Counted from the first letter of the stretch, positions 12,483-23,649 are shown. The stretch: 64,000 nucleotides of DNA from Actinomadura citrea (GCF_013409045.1 NZ_JACCBT010000001.1:2418001-2482000); one strand, 5' to 3'. Program-made: numbers and translations. Notes: a model not told the origin generated them from the sequence alone.

Positions 12483-13981
12483 CCACTCCGGCCCTGATGG
12501 ACTACGACGAGGCGCTGGCGAAGTTCGAACCGGTGCTCGGCATCGAGACGCACATCGAGCTCGGCACCGCGTCCAAGATGTTCTGCGGGTGCCCGACGGC
12601 GTTCGGCGCGGAGCCGAACACGCAGGTGTGCCCGGTGTGCCTGGGTCTGCCGGGATCGCTGCCGGTCACCAACCACGCCGCGATCGAGGGCATCATCAAG
12701 ATCGGTCTCGCGCTGAACTGCGACATCGTGGAGTGGTGCCGGTTCGCCCGGAAGAACTACTTCTATCCGGACATGCCGAAGAACTACCAGATCTCGCAGT
12801 ACGACGAGCCGCTCTGCGTGGAGGGCCACCTCGACGTCGAGGTCGAGGGCGAGACGTACCGGATCGGGATCGAGCGCGTCCACATGGAGGAGGACACCGG
12901 CAAGTCGCTGCACGTCGGCGGCTCGACGGGGCGCATCCACGGCGCGGAGTACTCCCTCGTCGACTACAACCGGGCGGGCATCCCGCTGGTGGAGATCGTC
13001 ACCAAGCCGATCCCCGCGACCGGCGACCGGGCGCCGCTGGTGGCGCGGGCGTACGCGACGGAGCTGCGCGAGCTGGTCCGGTCGCTCGGCGTGTCGGACG
13101 TGCGCATGGAGCAGGGCTCGATGCGCTGCGACGTGAACGTCTCGCTGATGCCGCGCGGCGCCGAGAAGTGGGGCACGCGGACCGAGACCAAGAACGTCAA
13201 CTCGCTGCGGTCGGTCGAGCGGTCCGTCCGGTCGGAGATCGAGCGGCAGGCGGGCGTGCTGGACGCCGGCGGCACCATCGTCCAGGAGACCCGGCACTTC
13301 CACGAGGACACCGGCCGCACCACGAGCGGGCGCAGCAAGGAGGAGGCGCAGGACTACCGCTACTTCCCCGAGCCCGACCTGGTGCCGATGGCGCCGGCGC
13401 GGGAGTGGGTGGAGGAGCTGCGGGCGACCCTGCCGGAGCTTCCGGCCGCGCGCCGCGGGCGCATCCAGCGGGAGTGGAACCTGTCCGACCTGGAGCTGCG
13501 GGACGTCGTGAACGCCGGCGCCGTCGACCTCATCGAGGCGACGGTCGCGCAGGGCACCGACGCCGCCGCGGCCCGCAAGTGGTGGATGAACGAGCTGTCG
13601 CGGCGCGCCACCGAGCAGGGCGTCGAACTGGCCGACCTGCCGATCACGCCCGAGCAGGTCGCCCGCGTGCAGGCGATGATCAGCGCGGGGGAGCTGAACG
13701 ACAAGCTGGCCCGCAAGGTGTTCGAGGGCGTCCTCGCGGGCGAGGGCGGCCCGGACGAGGTCGTCGCCGCGCGGGGCCTGAAGGTCGTCAGCGACGAGGG
13801 CGAGCTGTCCTCGGTCATCGACCAGGTGATCGCCGGCAACGCGGACGTGGCCGACAAGATCCGCGCCGGTAAGGTCGCGGCGGCCGGCGCCCTCGTCGGC
13901 GCCGTGATGAAGGCCACCCGCGGCCAGGCCGACGCCGGCCGCGCCCGCGAACTGATCCTGGAGAAACTCGGCGCCTCCTGA
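12479..13981 (+). CDS. gatB: Asp-tRNA(Asn)/Glu-tRNA(Gln) amidotransferase subunit B
   Basis: GatB binds the misacylated tRNA, activates the acyl group with ATP and accepts ammonia from GatA. The 500-residue protein has [18 protein letters not shown] and [17 protein letters not shown] (zinc-site cysteines) near the N-terminus, the kinase-like core ([23 protein letters not shown]), and the C-terminal helical and YqeY-like tail ending near residue 500. GTG12479 overlaps the gatA stop. It is the last gene of the operon; a strong hairpin follows at 14004. Confidence 0.97.
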   Translation: MTTPALMDYDEALAKFEPVLGIETHIELGTASKMFCGCPTAFGAEPNTQVCPVCLGLPGSLPVTNHAAIEGIIKIGLALNCDIVEWCRFARKNYFYPDMPKNYQISQYDEPLCVEGHLDVEVEGETYRIGIERVHMEEDTGKSLHVGGSTGRIHGAEYSLVDYNRAGIPLVEIVTKPIPATGDRAPLVARAYATELRELVRSLGVSDVRMEQGSMRCDVNVSLMPRGAEKWGTRTETKNVNSLRSVERSVRSEIERQAGVLDAGGTIVQETRHFHEDTGRTTSGRSKEEAQDYRYFPEPDLVPMAPAREWVEELRATLPELPAARRGRIQREWNLSDLELRDVVNAGAVDLIEATVAQGTDAAAARKWWMNELSRRATEQGVELADLPITPEQVARVQAMISAGELNDKLARKVFEGVLAGEGGPDEVVAARGLKVVSDEGELSSVIDQVIAGNADVADKIRAGKVAAAGALVGAVMKATRGQADAGRARELILEKLGAS

Positions 13982-14003
13982 CCCTGGCCGGCGCCCGTGC
14001 GGT

Positions 14004-14040
14004 CGCCGGGGCGTCTCAGCTCAGGCGGGACGCCCCGGCG
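14004..14040. terminator. Bidirectional terminator between gatB and sugar dehydrogenase gene
   Basis: CGCCGGGGCGTC and GACGCCCCGGCG form a perfect 12-bp stem 22 bases after the gatB stop and 45 bases from the end of the converging gene. Position and strength support termination from both sides. Confidence 0.7.
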
Positions 14041-14085
14041 AATGGGCGCCCGGACGGGATCGGGCGTTCCGGCGATGCCGGGCGC

Positions 14086-15192
14086 TCAGCCGAGGGGGAT
14101 GTCGAGGATGCGGTCGTCGCCCGGCTTGGGGGCGCCTCGGCCGTCCTGGTTGCTGGTCGTCAGCCACAGTGAGCCGTCCGGTGTGCGGACGACCGCGCGT
14201 AGCCGTCCGTAGCGGCCCTGGAGCCGGGCGATGGGGCGTCCCGCCTTGCCGTTGTCGAGCGGGATCCGCCAGAGGCGCTCGCCGCGCAGCGCGGCGGCCC
14301 ACAGGGAACCGTTCGCGTAGGCGAGGCCGGACGGCGACGCCTGGTCGGTCGTCCAGGTCAGGAGCGGGTCGGTGAACCCCTTGCGGTGGCCGACCCCCTC
14401 GACCTCGGGCCAGCCGTAGTTGCGGCCCTTGCCGATCAGGTTGATCTCGTCGAAGTGGTCCTGGCCGAACTCGGTGGCGTACATGCGGCCCGCGCCGTCC
14501 CAGGCGAGGCCCTGGACGTTGCGGTGCCCGTACGTCCAGATGCGGGTACCGAACGGGTTGCCGGGCGCGGGCGCGCCCTCGGGCGTGACCCGGAGGATCT
14601 TGCCGCCGAGGGAGTCCTTGTCCTGCGCCTTGCCGCCCTCGCCGGTCTCGCCGGTGGTGACGTAAAGCATCTTGTCGGGTCCGAAGGCCAGGCGTCCGCC
14701 GTTGTGGACGGCGCCCTTGGGGATGCCGGTGACGATCGGTTCCAGGTCGCCGAGACGGCCGTCATAGGTGGCGCGCACGACACGGTTGTCGGACGCGGCC
14801 GTGTAGTAGAGGTAGACGAAATGGTCGGTTCGGTAAGACGGGGAGACCGCGACGCCGAGGAGGCCGCCCTCACCTTGCGCGTCCACGCCGGGCACCGTGC
14901 CGGCCGCCGCCTTGCGGCCGGACGGCGTGACGCGCAGGAGCCGGGCGGTGTCCCGTTCGGTGACCAGCGCGTCGCCTCCGGGCAGGAACGCCACGGCCCA
15001 CGGCACCTCGAGGTCGTCGGTGACGGTGCGGGGCGTGCCCGGCCCGCCGCTCGCCGTCCCGGACGGAGTGCTGGACGCGGGCGGCGGGGTCCGGCCCGCC
15101 CCGCCCCCGGACGGCGAGGACGAGCAGGCCGCAAGGAGCGCGGCCGCCGAGACCAGGACGGCCGGGACGAGGATGGTGGTGTGCTGTCGCAT
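14086..15192 (-). CDS. Lipoprotein PQQ-type glucose/sorbosone dehydrogenase
   Basis: A six-bladed beta-propeller of the soluble glucose/sorbosone dehydrogenase family, exported and lipid-anchored. The 368-residue protein has a signal peptide with lipobox LLAACSSS (Cys about 23), then a Ser/Thr/Pro/Gly-rich linker to about residue 55, then the propeller (DLEVPWAVAFLPGG; HNGGRLAFGPD; GHRNVQGLAWD; GRNYGWPEVEG). The His, Asn and Arg positions used by such proteins around PQQ/Ca2+ appear conserved, but no PQQ biosynthesis gene is in the window, so the cofactor is uncertain. ATG15192 follows GGGGGAGG at good spacing; GTG15207 is rejected. Confidence 0.85.
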   Translation of the reverse strand: MRQHTTILVPAVLVSAAALLAACSSSPSGGGAGRTPPPASSTPSGTASGGPGTPRTVTDDLEVPWAVAFLPGGDALVTERDTARLLRVTPSGRKAAAGTVPGVDAQGEGGLLGVAVSPSYRTDHFVYLYYTAASDNRVVRATYDGRLGDLEPIVTGIPKGAVHNGGRLAFGPDKMLYVTTGETGEGGKAQDKDSLGGKILRVTPEGAPAPGNPFGTRIWTYGHRNVQGLAWDGAGRMYATEFGQDHFDEINLIGKGRNYGWPEVEGVGHRKGFTDPLLTWTTDQASPSGLAYANGSLWAAALRGERLWRIPLDNGKAGRPIARLQGRYGRLRAVVRTPDGSLWLTTSNQDGRGAPKPGDDRILDIPLG

Positions 15193-15595
15193 GAGCGCCT
15201 CCCCCACGTACTACGGATCCCCGGCGCTTACCGTTCCCCGTCACGCAGCGTCATCCCGGCAGGGCGGCGATCCGGTGATGTTCGGCTTTCGGACGTCCCA
15301 AACGGATCCGCGACGAGGCCGTTCGTCGCGGGAAGGTCGCTCAGCCTCAATCGCTCCGTGACCTACCGAACGTACAGTGAGCGACACGGTGATCCCGTAG
15401 TGCAGCAACGTCGCTGATACCCGGCAGGCGAGGCCGGTGCGCTCGCCACCGGTCCGCGCCGATCCGGCGCGGGCACGATCCGTGACCTTCGGCCCGTTAT
15501 CCAGGCGGCGGGGGTCGTGGACCCCACTCTCCCCTGGCGCGGCCCTGCCTCCGCCAGGGCCGACCGGCCCATCGGGCAGGAAGGGACATGGCGCG
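15193..15595. other. Divergent intergenic region, 403 bp
   Basis: This region separates two divergent genes and must hold both promoters. I see no coding region, tRNA or strong inverted repeat in it. GGAAGGGA at 15581-15588 is the Shine-Dalgarno for the gene at 15596. Confidence 0.5.
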
Positions 15596-18424
15596 ATGAG
15601 CGGCGACTACGCCAGGCGGGTACCGCCGCGTGCGCTGCCGGTCGCCCTGGCGGCGATCGTCGGTGTGCTGTACGCCACCGGCTCGCTGCTCGGCTGGGGC
15701 GGCCGTGCCTTCATCGCCTGGACCGAGGCCGGCGCCGCGGGCGCCGCCGCGATCTCCCTGCTGCTGTCGTCCCGGCGCCCCGACGGCCCGTCCGCCGAAG
15801 CGGCCGGCGCTCCCGGCGGCATCTGGCGCGCGTCCTGGCGGTGGTACGGCATCGCCGCCGCCTCATGGTTCGTCGGCGCGGTCGGCGGCGCGCTGGCCTA
15901 CGGCTCCGGCCGCAGCGCCCTGTCGCTGTCGATCCCCGACCTGTTCTACCTGGTCGCGCTGGTCGCGCTCGTCATCGGCCTGGTCGCGCCGATCCGGCTG
16001 CCCCGCGACGCGGGGACGTGGCTGCGCTACGCCGCCGACACCTACGTCTGCGCCTGCGCGCTGTTCGTCCTCGGCTGGGTGGCCCTGTTCGGGAACCTGT
16101 ACCACCGGTCGGGGGAGTCGCCGCCGGAGTTCCTGCTGGAACTGCTGTACCCGCTGATCGACATCGTGTTCGTCTGCGGGGCGCTGCCGTTCGTCCTCGG
16201 TGCCGCGCGCGGGCACCGCCGCCTCGCCTGGATGGGGTACGGCGCGCTGGCCGCCATAGCGGCGGCCGACATCGTGACCACGTTCGTCCGGCTGGACGGA
16301 GGCGGCTCCGCCGAGGACCCCTCCGACATCCTGCGCCTGGCCGGGCTGCTGCTCCTGCTGCTGGTGCCGTGGACGGGCCCGGCCGCCGAGCCGGCGCTGC
16401 CCGTCGACGACATCCCCGAGGACGTCGCGGCGCCCGCCGAGGAGTGCGGCCGCATGATCGGCCCCGGCCTCGCGCCCGCCGCGGTGGCCGCCGCGGCCGC
16501 GCTGTTCATCGCGGGCCACTCGATCGCCGGCAACGACGGCCTGGAGCCGGCGATCTCGATCGCCGCGGGCTCGGCCGCGCTGGTGCTGATCGCGCGCCTC
16601 GCCGCGCTGCTGCGGGAGAACGAGGCGCTGCGCCGGGCCGTGGACACCGGCGAGGAGCACTTCCGGGCCCTGTCGGAGAGCATCAACGACGCGGTGCTCA
16701 TCTGCGACCTGGACGCCACCGTCCGGCACGCCAGCGCGGGCGCCCTGCGGACCTACCGCTACACCCAGGACGAGCTGCTCGGCCGCCCGCTGAACGAGAT
16801 CATCCACCCGGAGGACCTGCCGCGCGTCCAGCAGGTGTTCACCGAGTTCCTGGACGAGCCGGCCGGCGACGTCGGCCCGCAGGACGCGCTGCGCGTGTCG
16901 TGCCGGCTGCGCGCCGCGGACGGGACGTGGCTGCCGACGGAGTCCACGATCTCCCGGTACAAGGGCTCGGACGGGGCGCCGTCCCGGCTGCTGGTCACCA
17001 CCCGCGACCTGAGCGAGCAGGCGGCGCTGCAACGGCAGGTCGCCCATCTGACCTTCCACGACGGGCTGACGGGCCTGCCGAACCGCTCCTACTTCGAGGA
17101 GCGCACGCGGGAGGTGCTGTCGCGGCAGGCGTCCTGCGGCAAGGCCGCGGTCGTGTTCGTCGATATGGACGGGTTCACCGCCGTGAACGACTCCGACGGG
17201 CACGCCGCCGGCGACCAGGTGCTCGCGCAGGCGGCCCGGCGGCTGCGCGCGAACGTCCAGGCCGACGACACGGTGGCGCGGTGGGGCGGCGACGAGTTCG
17301 CCGTCCTGGTGCAGATCCCGCCGGACGCCCGTGAGACGCGTGCCACAGTCGAACTGGCCGGTCGGCTCCTTCGCGTGCTTTCGGTCGACCCTTACCAGGT
17401 CGGCAACAAGCACATCGTGCTGACGGCGAGTGTCGGCATCGCGTTCGCCGCTGACGCGGAGCAGCCGAACGGCGGCGGATCGGACGCGGGGCGGCGGCTC
17501 CGCCGGGGCGCCGCCGAACTGATCCGCAACGGCGACCTCGCGATGGCCCGTGCGAAGGAGCTCGGCGGCGGGCGCGTCGAGGTGTACGCGCCGCACATGC
17601 ACGCCGACGTCGTCCGGCGGCTGGAGCTCGGCAGCGACCTGCAGGCGGCGCTCGCCGAGGAGCAGTTCTCCGTGGAGTTCCAGCCGGTCGTCGACCTGGC
17701 CACGTCCCGGGTGACCGGCGTGGAGGCGCTGCTGCGCTGGCGCCGGGGGAGCGAGGCGGTACCGCCGGAGGAGTTCATCGGCCTGGCCGAGGAGTCCGGC
17801 CTGATGATCCCGCTCGGCGACTGGATGCTGCGGGAGGCGTGCCGGGAGGTCGCCCGCTGGCGCGGCGACTCGTGGGACGTGGGCCTGTCGGTGAACTTCA
17901 CCGCCCGGCAGATCGCCGCGCCCCGGTTCGTGGAGTCGGTCGCGGCGGCGCTGGCGGAGACGGGGCTGCCGCCGCAGGCGCTCACGCTGGAGGTGCGCGA
18001 GGAGGTCCTCGTCGAGGACGCCGACCAGAACGTCGAGCGCCTGTCCCAGCTGCGCGACCTCGGCGTCCGCCTCGCGATCGACGACTTCGGCACCGGGTAC
18101 GCCTCGCTGGCCTACCTCGGGCAGCTCCCGGTCGACATCATCAAGATCGACCCGTCGTTCGTGGCGGGGCTCGGTTCGGACGAGACCCTGACGCTGCTCA
18201 CCCGGACGATCGTGCAGCTCGGCAGCGACCTCGGTCTGACCGTGGTGGCGGAGGGCATCGAGCGGTCCGAGCAGCTGGAGCTGCTGCGGGAGATGGGGTG
18301 CCCGCGCGGCCAGGGCTTCCTCGTGGCGCGGCCGATGGCGGCGCAGCGCGTCGAGTCGCTGGTGCGGACGAACCTCGCCGGCCAGGCCCGTCCGGGCGAC
18401 GTCCCGCTCCCGCTGCCGGGGTGA
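15596..18424 (+). CDS. Membrane PAS-GGDEF-EAL protein
   Basis: A 942-residue cyclic-di-GMP signalling protein. About eight to nine membrane helices (residues 10-335) are followed by a PAS domain (about 350-475, from EEHFRALSESINDAVLICD), GGDEF (about 480-650; WGGDEF near 563) and EAL (about 685-940; VEALLRW near 708, LEVREEVLVE, IDDFGTGYASL). Catalytic motifs are intact. The I-site position reads QADD rather than RxxD, so feedback inhibition is probably lost, unlike the homologue at 7970. ATG15596 is 8 bases after GGAAGGGA. It lies immediately upstream of the ilvB control region but is not obviously linked to it. Confidence 0.9.
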   Translation: MSGDYARRVPPRALPVALAAIVGVLYATGSLLGWGGRAFIAWTEAGAAGAAAISLLLSSRRPDGPSAEAAGAPGGIWRASWRWYGIAAASWFVGAVGGALAYGSGRSALSLSIPDLFYLVALVALVIGLVAPIRLPRDAGTWLRYAADTYVCACALFVLGWVALFGNLYHRSGESPPEFLLELLYPLIDIVFVCGALPFVLGAARGHRRLAWMGYGALAAIAAADIVTTFVRLDGGGSAEDPSDILRLAGLLLLLLVPWTGPAAEPALPVDDIPEDVAAPAEECGRMIGPGLAPAAVAAAAALFIAGHSIAGNDGLEPAISIAAGSAALVLIARLAALLRENEALRRAVDTGEEHFRALSESINDAVLICDLDATVRHASAGALRTYRYTQDELLGRPLNEIIHPEDLPRVQQVFTEFLDEPAGDVGPQDALRVSCRLRAADGTWLPTESTISRYKGSDGAPSRLLVTTRDLSEQAALQRQVAHLTFHDGLTGLPNRSYFEERTREVLSRQASCGKAAVVFVDMDGFTAVNDSDGHAAGDQVLAQAARRLRANVQADDTVARWGGDEFAVLVQIPPDARETRATVELAGRLLRVLSVDPYQVGNKHIVLTASVGIAFAADAEQPNGGGSDAGRRLRRGAAELIRNGDLAMARAKELGGGRVEVYAPHMHADVVRRLELGSDLQAALAEEQFSVEFQPVVDLATSRVTGVEALLRWRRGSEAVPPEEFIGLAEESGLMIPLGDWMLREACREVARWRGDSWDVGLSVNFTARQIAAPRFVESVAAALAETGLPPQALTLEVREEVLVEDADQNVERLSQLRDLGVRLAIDDFGTGYASLAYLGQLPVDIIKIDPSFVAGLGSDETLTLLTRTIVQLGSDLGLTVVAEGIERSEQLELLREMGCPRGQGFLVARPMAAQRVESLVRTNLAGQARPGDVPLPLPG

Positions 18425-18509
18425 CCGTGGCGTGCGACACGGCCGTGCCGGACGCGGGTGTGGCGGACGACACTACCGTCTCGACATATGAGACAAAGCG
18501 TCCAAGGAT

Positions 18510-18538
18510 TTGACCGGTGGCCGGACATCGGCGAAAGT
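18510..18538 (+). promoter_or_regulatory. Putative ilvB operon promoter
   Basis: TTGACC at 18510-18515 and GAAAGT at 18533-18538 are separated by exactly 17 bases. Six bases later comes the GTG start of the leader peptide, so transcription would begin at or next to the leader start codon and the leader would be translated leaderlessly. Confidence 0.6.
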
Positions 18539-18544
18539 GGGCAC

Positions 18545-18595
18545 GTGCAGAGCACCTCCACCATCCTCGTAGTACTTGGTCGGCGCGCAGGCTGA
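18545..18595 (+). CDS. ilvB leader peptide (16 aa, Ile-Leu-Val-Val-Leu)
   Basis: GTG18545 to TGA18595 encodes [16 protein letters not shown]. Five consecutive branched-chain codons (ATC CTC GTA GTA CTT) lie just before the first attenuator stem. When charged Ile, Leu or Val tRNA is short the ribosome would stall here, leaving the GGCGCGCAGG arm free or masked and altering downstream folding. The layout is that of classical branched-chain amino acid attenuation; the peptide itself is probably dispensable. Confidence 0.85.
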   Translation: MQSTSTILVVLGRRAG

Positions 18596-18653
18596 CCAAG
18601 CTTTTCGTCCTGCGCGCCTCCCCTCGACCGCCTCACGGCGGCGGGGGTTTTTT
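18582..18653 (+). terminator. ilvB transcription attenuator (two hairpins plus U-tract)
   Basis: Hairpin 1: GGCGCGCAGG (18582-18591) pairs perfectly with CCTGCGCGCC (18609-18618); its left arm overlaps the last leader codons and stop. Hairpin 2: immediately adjacent, CCCC...CCGCC / GGCGG...GGGG around a TCAC loop, followed by six T residues (18648-18653), a standard intrinsic terminator. The ilvB start codon is 46 bases further on. This two-state layout supports ribosome-controlled attenuation. Confidence 0.8.
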
Positions 18654-18698
18654 GTTGCCCGGCGAGCCAACACTCACTCCCCAAGGAACCGCAGAATC

Positions 18699-20447
18699 AT
18701 GACGACCGAACAGATGACGGGAGCCCAGGCGCTGGTCCGCGCCCTGGAGAACGTCGGCGTCGACACGGTGTTCGGCATCCCGGGCGGCGCGATCCTCCCG
18801 GCGTACGACCCGCTGTTCGACTCCAGGAAGCTGCGCCACATCCTCGTCCGGCACGAGCAGGGCGCCGGCCACGCCGCCCAGGGCTACGCGATGGTGACCG
18901 GCAAGGTGGGCGTCTGCATGGCCACCAGCGGGCCGGGCGCGACCAACCTCGTCACGGCGATCTCCGACGCCTACATGGACTCGGTGCCGATCGTGGCGAT
19001 CACGGGGCAGGTCGCGTCCTCGCTGATCGGCACCGACGGCTTCCAGGAGGCCGACATCGCCGGCATCACGATGCCGATCACCAAGCACAACTTCCTGGTC
19101 ACCCAGGCCGAGGACATCGGCCGCACCATCGCCGAGGCGTTCCACATCGCGGGCACCGGGCGGCCCGGCCCCGTCCTGGTCGACATCGCCAAGGACGCCC
19201 TCCAGGCGACGGTCGGGTTCGAGTGGCCGGTCGCGCTGCAGCTGCCCGGGTACCGGCCCGTCACCCGGCCGCACTCCAAGCAGGTCCGCGAGGCGGCACG
19301 GCTGATCGTCCAGGCGCGGCGCCCGGTGCTGTACGTCGGCGGCGGGGTGCTGAAGGCGGGCGCGGCCGCCGAGCTGAAGGTGCTCGCCGAGCTGACCGGC
19401 GCGCCGGTCGTCACCACGCTGATGGCCAAGGGCGCGCTGCCCGACAGCCACCCGCTGAACATGGGCATGCCGGGCATGCACGGCGCCGTCGGCGCCGTCG
19501 GCGCGCTGCAGCGCGCCGACCTGCTGGTCGCGCTCGGCGCCCGGTTCGACGACCGCGTCACCGGGAAGCTGGACGGGTTCGCGCCGCACGCCAAGGTCGT
19601 GCACGCCGACATCGACCCGGCGGAGATCTCCAAGAACCGGCACGCCGACGTCCCGATCGTCGGGGACGCCCGCGAGGTGATCGCCGACCTCGTCGTCGCC
19701 CTGCAGAACGAGAACGAGGCGGGCCGCAAGGGCGACTACACCGACTGGTGGCGCCAGCTCGGCGCCTGGCGCGAGACGTACCCGCTGGGCTACGACACGC
19801 CCGCCGACGGCTCGCTGTCCCCGCAGTACGTCATCGAGCGGATCGGGCGGATCGCGGGGCCGGAGGCGTACTACGTCGCGGGCGTCGGCCAGCACCAGAT
19901 GTGGGCCGCGCAGTTCATCAAGTACGAGCGGCCGGGCGCGTTCCTGAACTCCGGGGGCGCCGGGACGATGGGGTACTCCGTCCCGGCGGCGATGGGCGCC
20001 AAGGTCGGCGCGCCGGACACCACGGTCTGGGCGATCGACGGCGACGGCTGCTTCCAGATGACCAACCAGGAGCTCGCGACCTGCGCGATCGAGGGCATCC
20101 CGGTCAAGGTCGCCGTGATCAACAACGGTAACCTCGGGATGGTCCGGCAGTGGCAGACGCTCTTCTACAACGAGCGCTACTCCAACACCAACCTTCACTC
20201 GGCCAAGCGGATTCCGGACTTCGTCAAGCTCGCCGAGGCGTACGGTTGCGTCGGCCTGCGCTGCGAGAAGGCCGAGGACGTCGACGAGGTCATCGCCAAG
20301 GCGATGGAGATCAACGACGCCCCCGTCGTGATCGACTTCGTCGTCCACCAGGACGCCATGGTGTGGCCGATGGTCGCGGCCGGCACCACCAACGACGACA
20401 TCAAGATCGCCCGGGACATGGCTCCCGACTGGGAGAACGGAGACTGA
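18699..20447 (+). CDS. ilvB: Acetolactate synthase large subunit
   Basis: ThDP-, FAD- and Mg-dependent enzyme forming acetolactate (Val/Leu) or acetohydroxybutyrate (Ile). The 582-residue protein has catalytic Glu53 in [15 protein letters not shown], the central FAD/transhydrogenase-like domain, and the C-terminal ThDP motif beginning [15 protein letters not shown] (about residue 447) and ending [15 protein letters not shown]18699 has AAGGA upstream; an upstream start would lie inside the attenuator. ilvN follows after 5 bases, making the two-subunit holoenzyme. It is controlled by the upstream leader peptide and attenuator. Confidence 0.97.
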   Translation: MTTEQMTGAQALVRALENVGVDTVFGIPGGAILPAYDPLFDSRKLRHILVRHEQGAGHAAQGYAMVTGKVGVCMATSGPGATNLVTAISDAYMDSVPIVAITGQVASSLIGTDGFQEADIAGITMPITKHNFLVTQAEDIGRTIAEAFHIAGTGRPGPVLVDIAKDALQATVGFEWPVALQLPGYRPVTRPHSKQVREAARLIVQARRPVLYVGGGVLKAGAAAELKVLAELTGAPVVTTLMAKGALPDSHPLNMGMPGMHGAVGAVGALQRADLLVALGARFDDRVTGKLDGFAPHAKVVHADIDPAEISKNRHADVPIVGDAREVIADLVVALQNENEAGRKGDYTDWWRQLGAWRETYPLGYDTPADGSLSPQYVIERIGRIAGPEAYYVAGVGQHQMWAAQFIKYERPGAFLNSGGAGTMGYSVPAAMGAKVGAPDTTVWAIDGDGCFQMTNQELATCAIEGIPVKVAVINNGNLGMVRQWQTLFYNERYSNTNLHSAKRIPDFVKLAEAYGCVGLRCEKAEDVDEVIAKAMEINDAPVVIDFVVHQDAMVWPMVAAGTTNDDIKIARDMAPDWENGD

Positions 20448-20452
20448 CCCCG

Positions 20453-22031
<1,579 letters not shown>

Positions 22032-22047
22032 GCCGTTCCGCGGCGGC

Positions 22048-22114
22048 GCGGGGACCGGTGCCCGGTCCCCGCGTTCTCGCATGCCCGCGAGCCCCGCGCG
22101 GGGGGCTCGCGGGC
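22048..22114. terminator. Double hairpin terminator between ilvC and converging gene
   Basis: First stem: GCGGGGACCGG / CCGGTCCCCGC (22048-22072, 11 bp, 3-base loop). Second stem: 13 bp, 22083-22114, GCCCGCGAGCCCC with its complement, abutting the stop codon of the reverse-strand gene at 22115. Together they insulate ilvC from the converging gene. Confidence 0.75.
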
Positions 22115-22903
22115 TCAGCGGCGCAGGCGGCGGCGAATCCTGTCGCGCAGTGAGGCGGGCTCGGCGGCCTCGGCCACGAGCAGGGCCAGGTGGCCGCCCT
22201 TGGTGAAGTAGACGGTGACGTCCTTCGGGCCGGCGGCCCGCCGCTGCGCAGCCGTCTTGACCCCCTCGGCGCGCGCCGAGCCGAAACGGGCCTCGCGGGT
22301 GACGCCGAGGGCGGTCGCGGTGACGTGCACGTCCCAGCGCCCCGGCTCCACGGCGGCCGGGTCGGCGACGACCTCGAACCCTCCGGCGCGCCCCGCGCGG
22401 GGGTCGGCGATGAAGCCGTGCTCCTTGCCGGACGCGCGTTCCCGCAGGACGACGTCGACGGACGTCCGTCCGGTCTCGACGCGCTGGAGGGCGGCGACGC
22501 CGCGGATGCGCACCTTCCTTCCCTGCCAGCAGACGGCCTCCAGGCGGTGCTCGACGCCGACCTCGGTGGTGATGTCGGCGTCATGCCGGGAGACGCCGCG
22601 CAGGTAGGGGTACATCGCGTAGATCCGCCCGCCGACCACGACCGCGCCCGCCGGGGTCCCCTCGACCTCGTCGCGGATCATCCGCTCCAGCTCCTCGCGC
22701 AGGCCGTGCTGGATGCAGAACGCCCTGAGCCGCGCGGACGCGGGCATCGCGGCGCGGGCGGCCTCGCTCAGCCCCTCCTCGCCGAGGACGCGGCGGGTAC
22801 CCTCCACGAGCCGCTCCCGCTGGGGGCCGTCGAGGGCCAGGAAGCGGTGGTCGTACACGCGCAGGAGGTCGCGCAGGACGCTGATGGCGTTGTCCGAGGT
22901 CAC
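22115..22903 (-). CDS. Stand-alone domain resembling the C-terminal region of actinobacterial wall-teichoic-acid type glycosyltransferases
   Basis: A 262-residue soluble protein without signal peptide. It begins AISVLRDLLRVYDHRFLAL and contains RLRAFCIQHGLREELERMIR followed by AMYPYLRGVSR and a beta-rich region (CWQGRKVRIRGVAALQRV). This order resembles, by memory, the region following the GT-A domain in large actinobacterial family-2 glycosyl/glycerophosphotransferases. The catalytic GT-A domain with DxD motif is missing. It may be a separated accessory or polymer-binding domain. Start is GTG22903. The similarity call is tentative; otherwise treat as conserved hypothetical. Confidence 0.55.
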   Translation of the reverse strand: MTSDNAISVLRDLLRVYDHRFLALDGPQRERLVEGTRRVLGEEGLSEAARAAMPASARLRAFCIQHGLREELERMIRDEVEGTPAGAVVVGGRIYAMYPYLRGVSRHDADITTEVGVEHRLEAVCWQGRKVRIRGVAALQRVETGRTSVDVVLRERASGKEHGFIADPRAGRAGGFEVVADPAAVEPGRWDVHVTATALGVTREARFGSARAEGVKTAAQRRAAGPKDVTVYFTKGGHLALLVAEAAEPASLRDRIRRRLRR

Positions 22904-22992
22904 GGGTCATCTCCTGATCGGCCGGGGACATCGGTCACGGTAGGGCCCAGCTCGATCGCGCACAGTGAAAACCGGACGGTGTGTCTCCCCGG

Positions 22993-23040
22993 ATGCATAC
23001 TCGGTATTGCCTGCCGCATACTCGGTATGCATACTTGGTA
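22993..23040 (+). promoter_or_regulatory. Triple operator upstream of padR-ABC operon
   Basis: Three tandem copies of GCATACTcGGTA(T) start at 22995, 23016 and 23029; the first two contain the exact palindrome ATAC-tcg-GTAT and the third has one base changed (TTG centre). The last copy ends three bases before the padR start codon. The arrangement is typical of autoregulatory PadR operators and would block transcription or initiation. Confidence 0.75.
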
Positions 23041-23043
23041 GGC

Positions 23044-23649
23044 ATGTCCATCCGTCACGGTCTGCTGGCCCTGCTGTCCCAGGGCCCCCGCTACGGCTAC
23101 CAGCTGCGCGCCGAGTTCGAGTCGTCCACCGGCGCCACCTGGCCGCTCAACATCGGCCAGGTCTACTCCACCCTGTCCCGCCTCGAACGCGACGAGCTCG
23201 TCACGCGCGTCGGCGCCGACGACGAGGGCCGGTTCGTCTACCGGATCACGCCGGCGGGGGAGCAGGACGTGCGGCGGTGGTTCTCGACCCCCATCGCCCG
23301 CTCCGACCGGCCCCGCGACGAGCTGGCGATCAAGCTGGCGATGGCCGTCACCACGCCCGGCGTCGACGCCGCGCACGTCGTCCAGACCCAGCGCACCGCC
23401 ACGCTGCGCACCCTGCAGGACCTCACCCGCCTCAAGGCCGACGCGCCCGCCGTCCCCGCCGACCAGGGCGACCGCGCGTGGCGGCTGGTCCTGGAATCCA
23501 TGATCTTCCAGGCGGAGGCCGAGGTCCGCTGGCTGGACCACTGCGAGGCCTACGTCGCCCGCGCCGAGCCCTCCGCGCCGTCCGCCCCCGCGGCCCCGTC
23601 CGTCCCGGTCGAGGCGCCCGCCCCGGCCGACGAGGAGGCGCGGCGATGA
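23044..23649 (+). CDS. PadR family transcriptional regulator
   Basis: A 201-residue PadR protein: N-terminal winged helix (IRHGLLALLSQGPRYGYQLRAEFES, wing ITPAGEQDVRRWF) and a C-terminal helical dimerisation region (residues about 100-170), ending in a Pro/Ala/Ser-rich tail. It overlaps the ABC ATPase gene by four bases (ATGA) and lies directly behind three operator-like repeats, so it probably represses its own operon until an exported ligand binds. Confidence 0.93.
   Translation: MSIRHGLLALLSQGPRYGYQLRAEFESSTGATWPLNIGQVYSTLSRLERDELVTRVGADDEGRFVYRITPAGEQDVRRWFSTPIARSDRPRDELAIKLAMAVTTPGVDAAHVVQTQRTATLRTLQDLTRLKADAPAVPADQGDRAWRLVLESMIFQAEAEVRWLDHCEAYVARAEPSAPSAPAAPSVPVEAPAPADEEARR

Noticed and set aside
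14086..15192. Complete PQQ-dependent glucose oxidation system
   Set aside because: Only the propeller lipoprotein is present. No PQQ synthesis or respiratory partner genes are in the window.
22993..23040. Short CRISPR array
   Set aside because: The repeats are 12-15 bases, adjacent with no proper spacers, and directly in front of a PadR gene, so they are operators.
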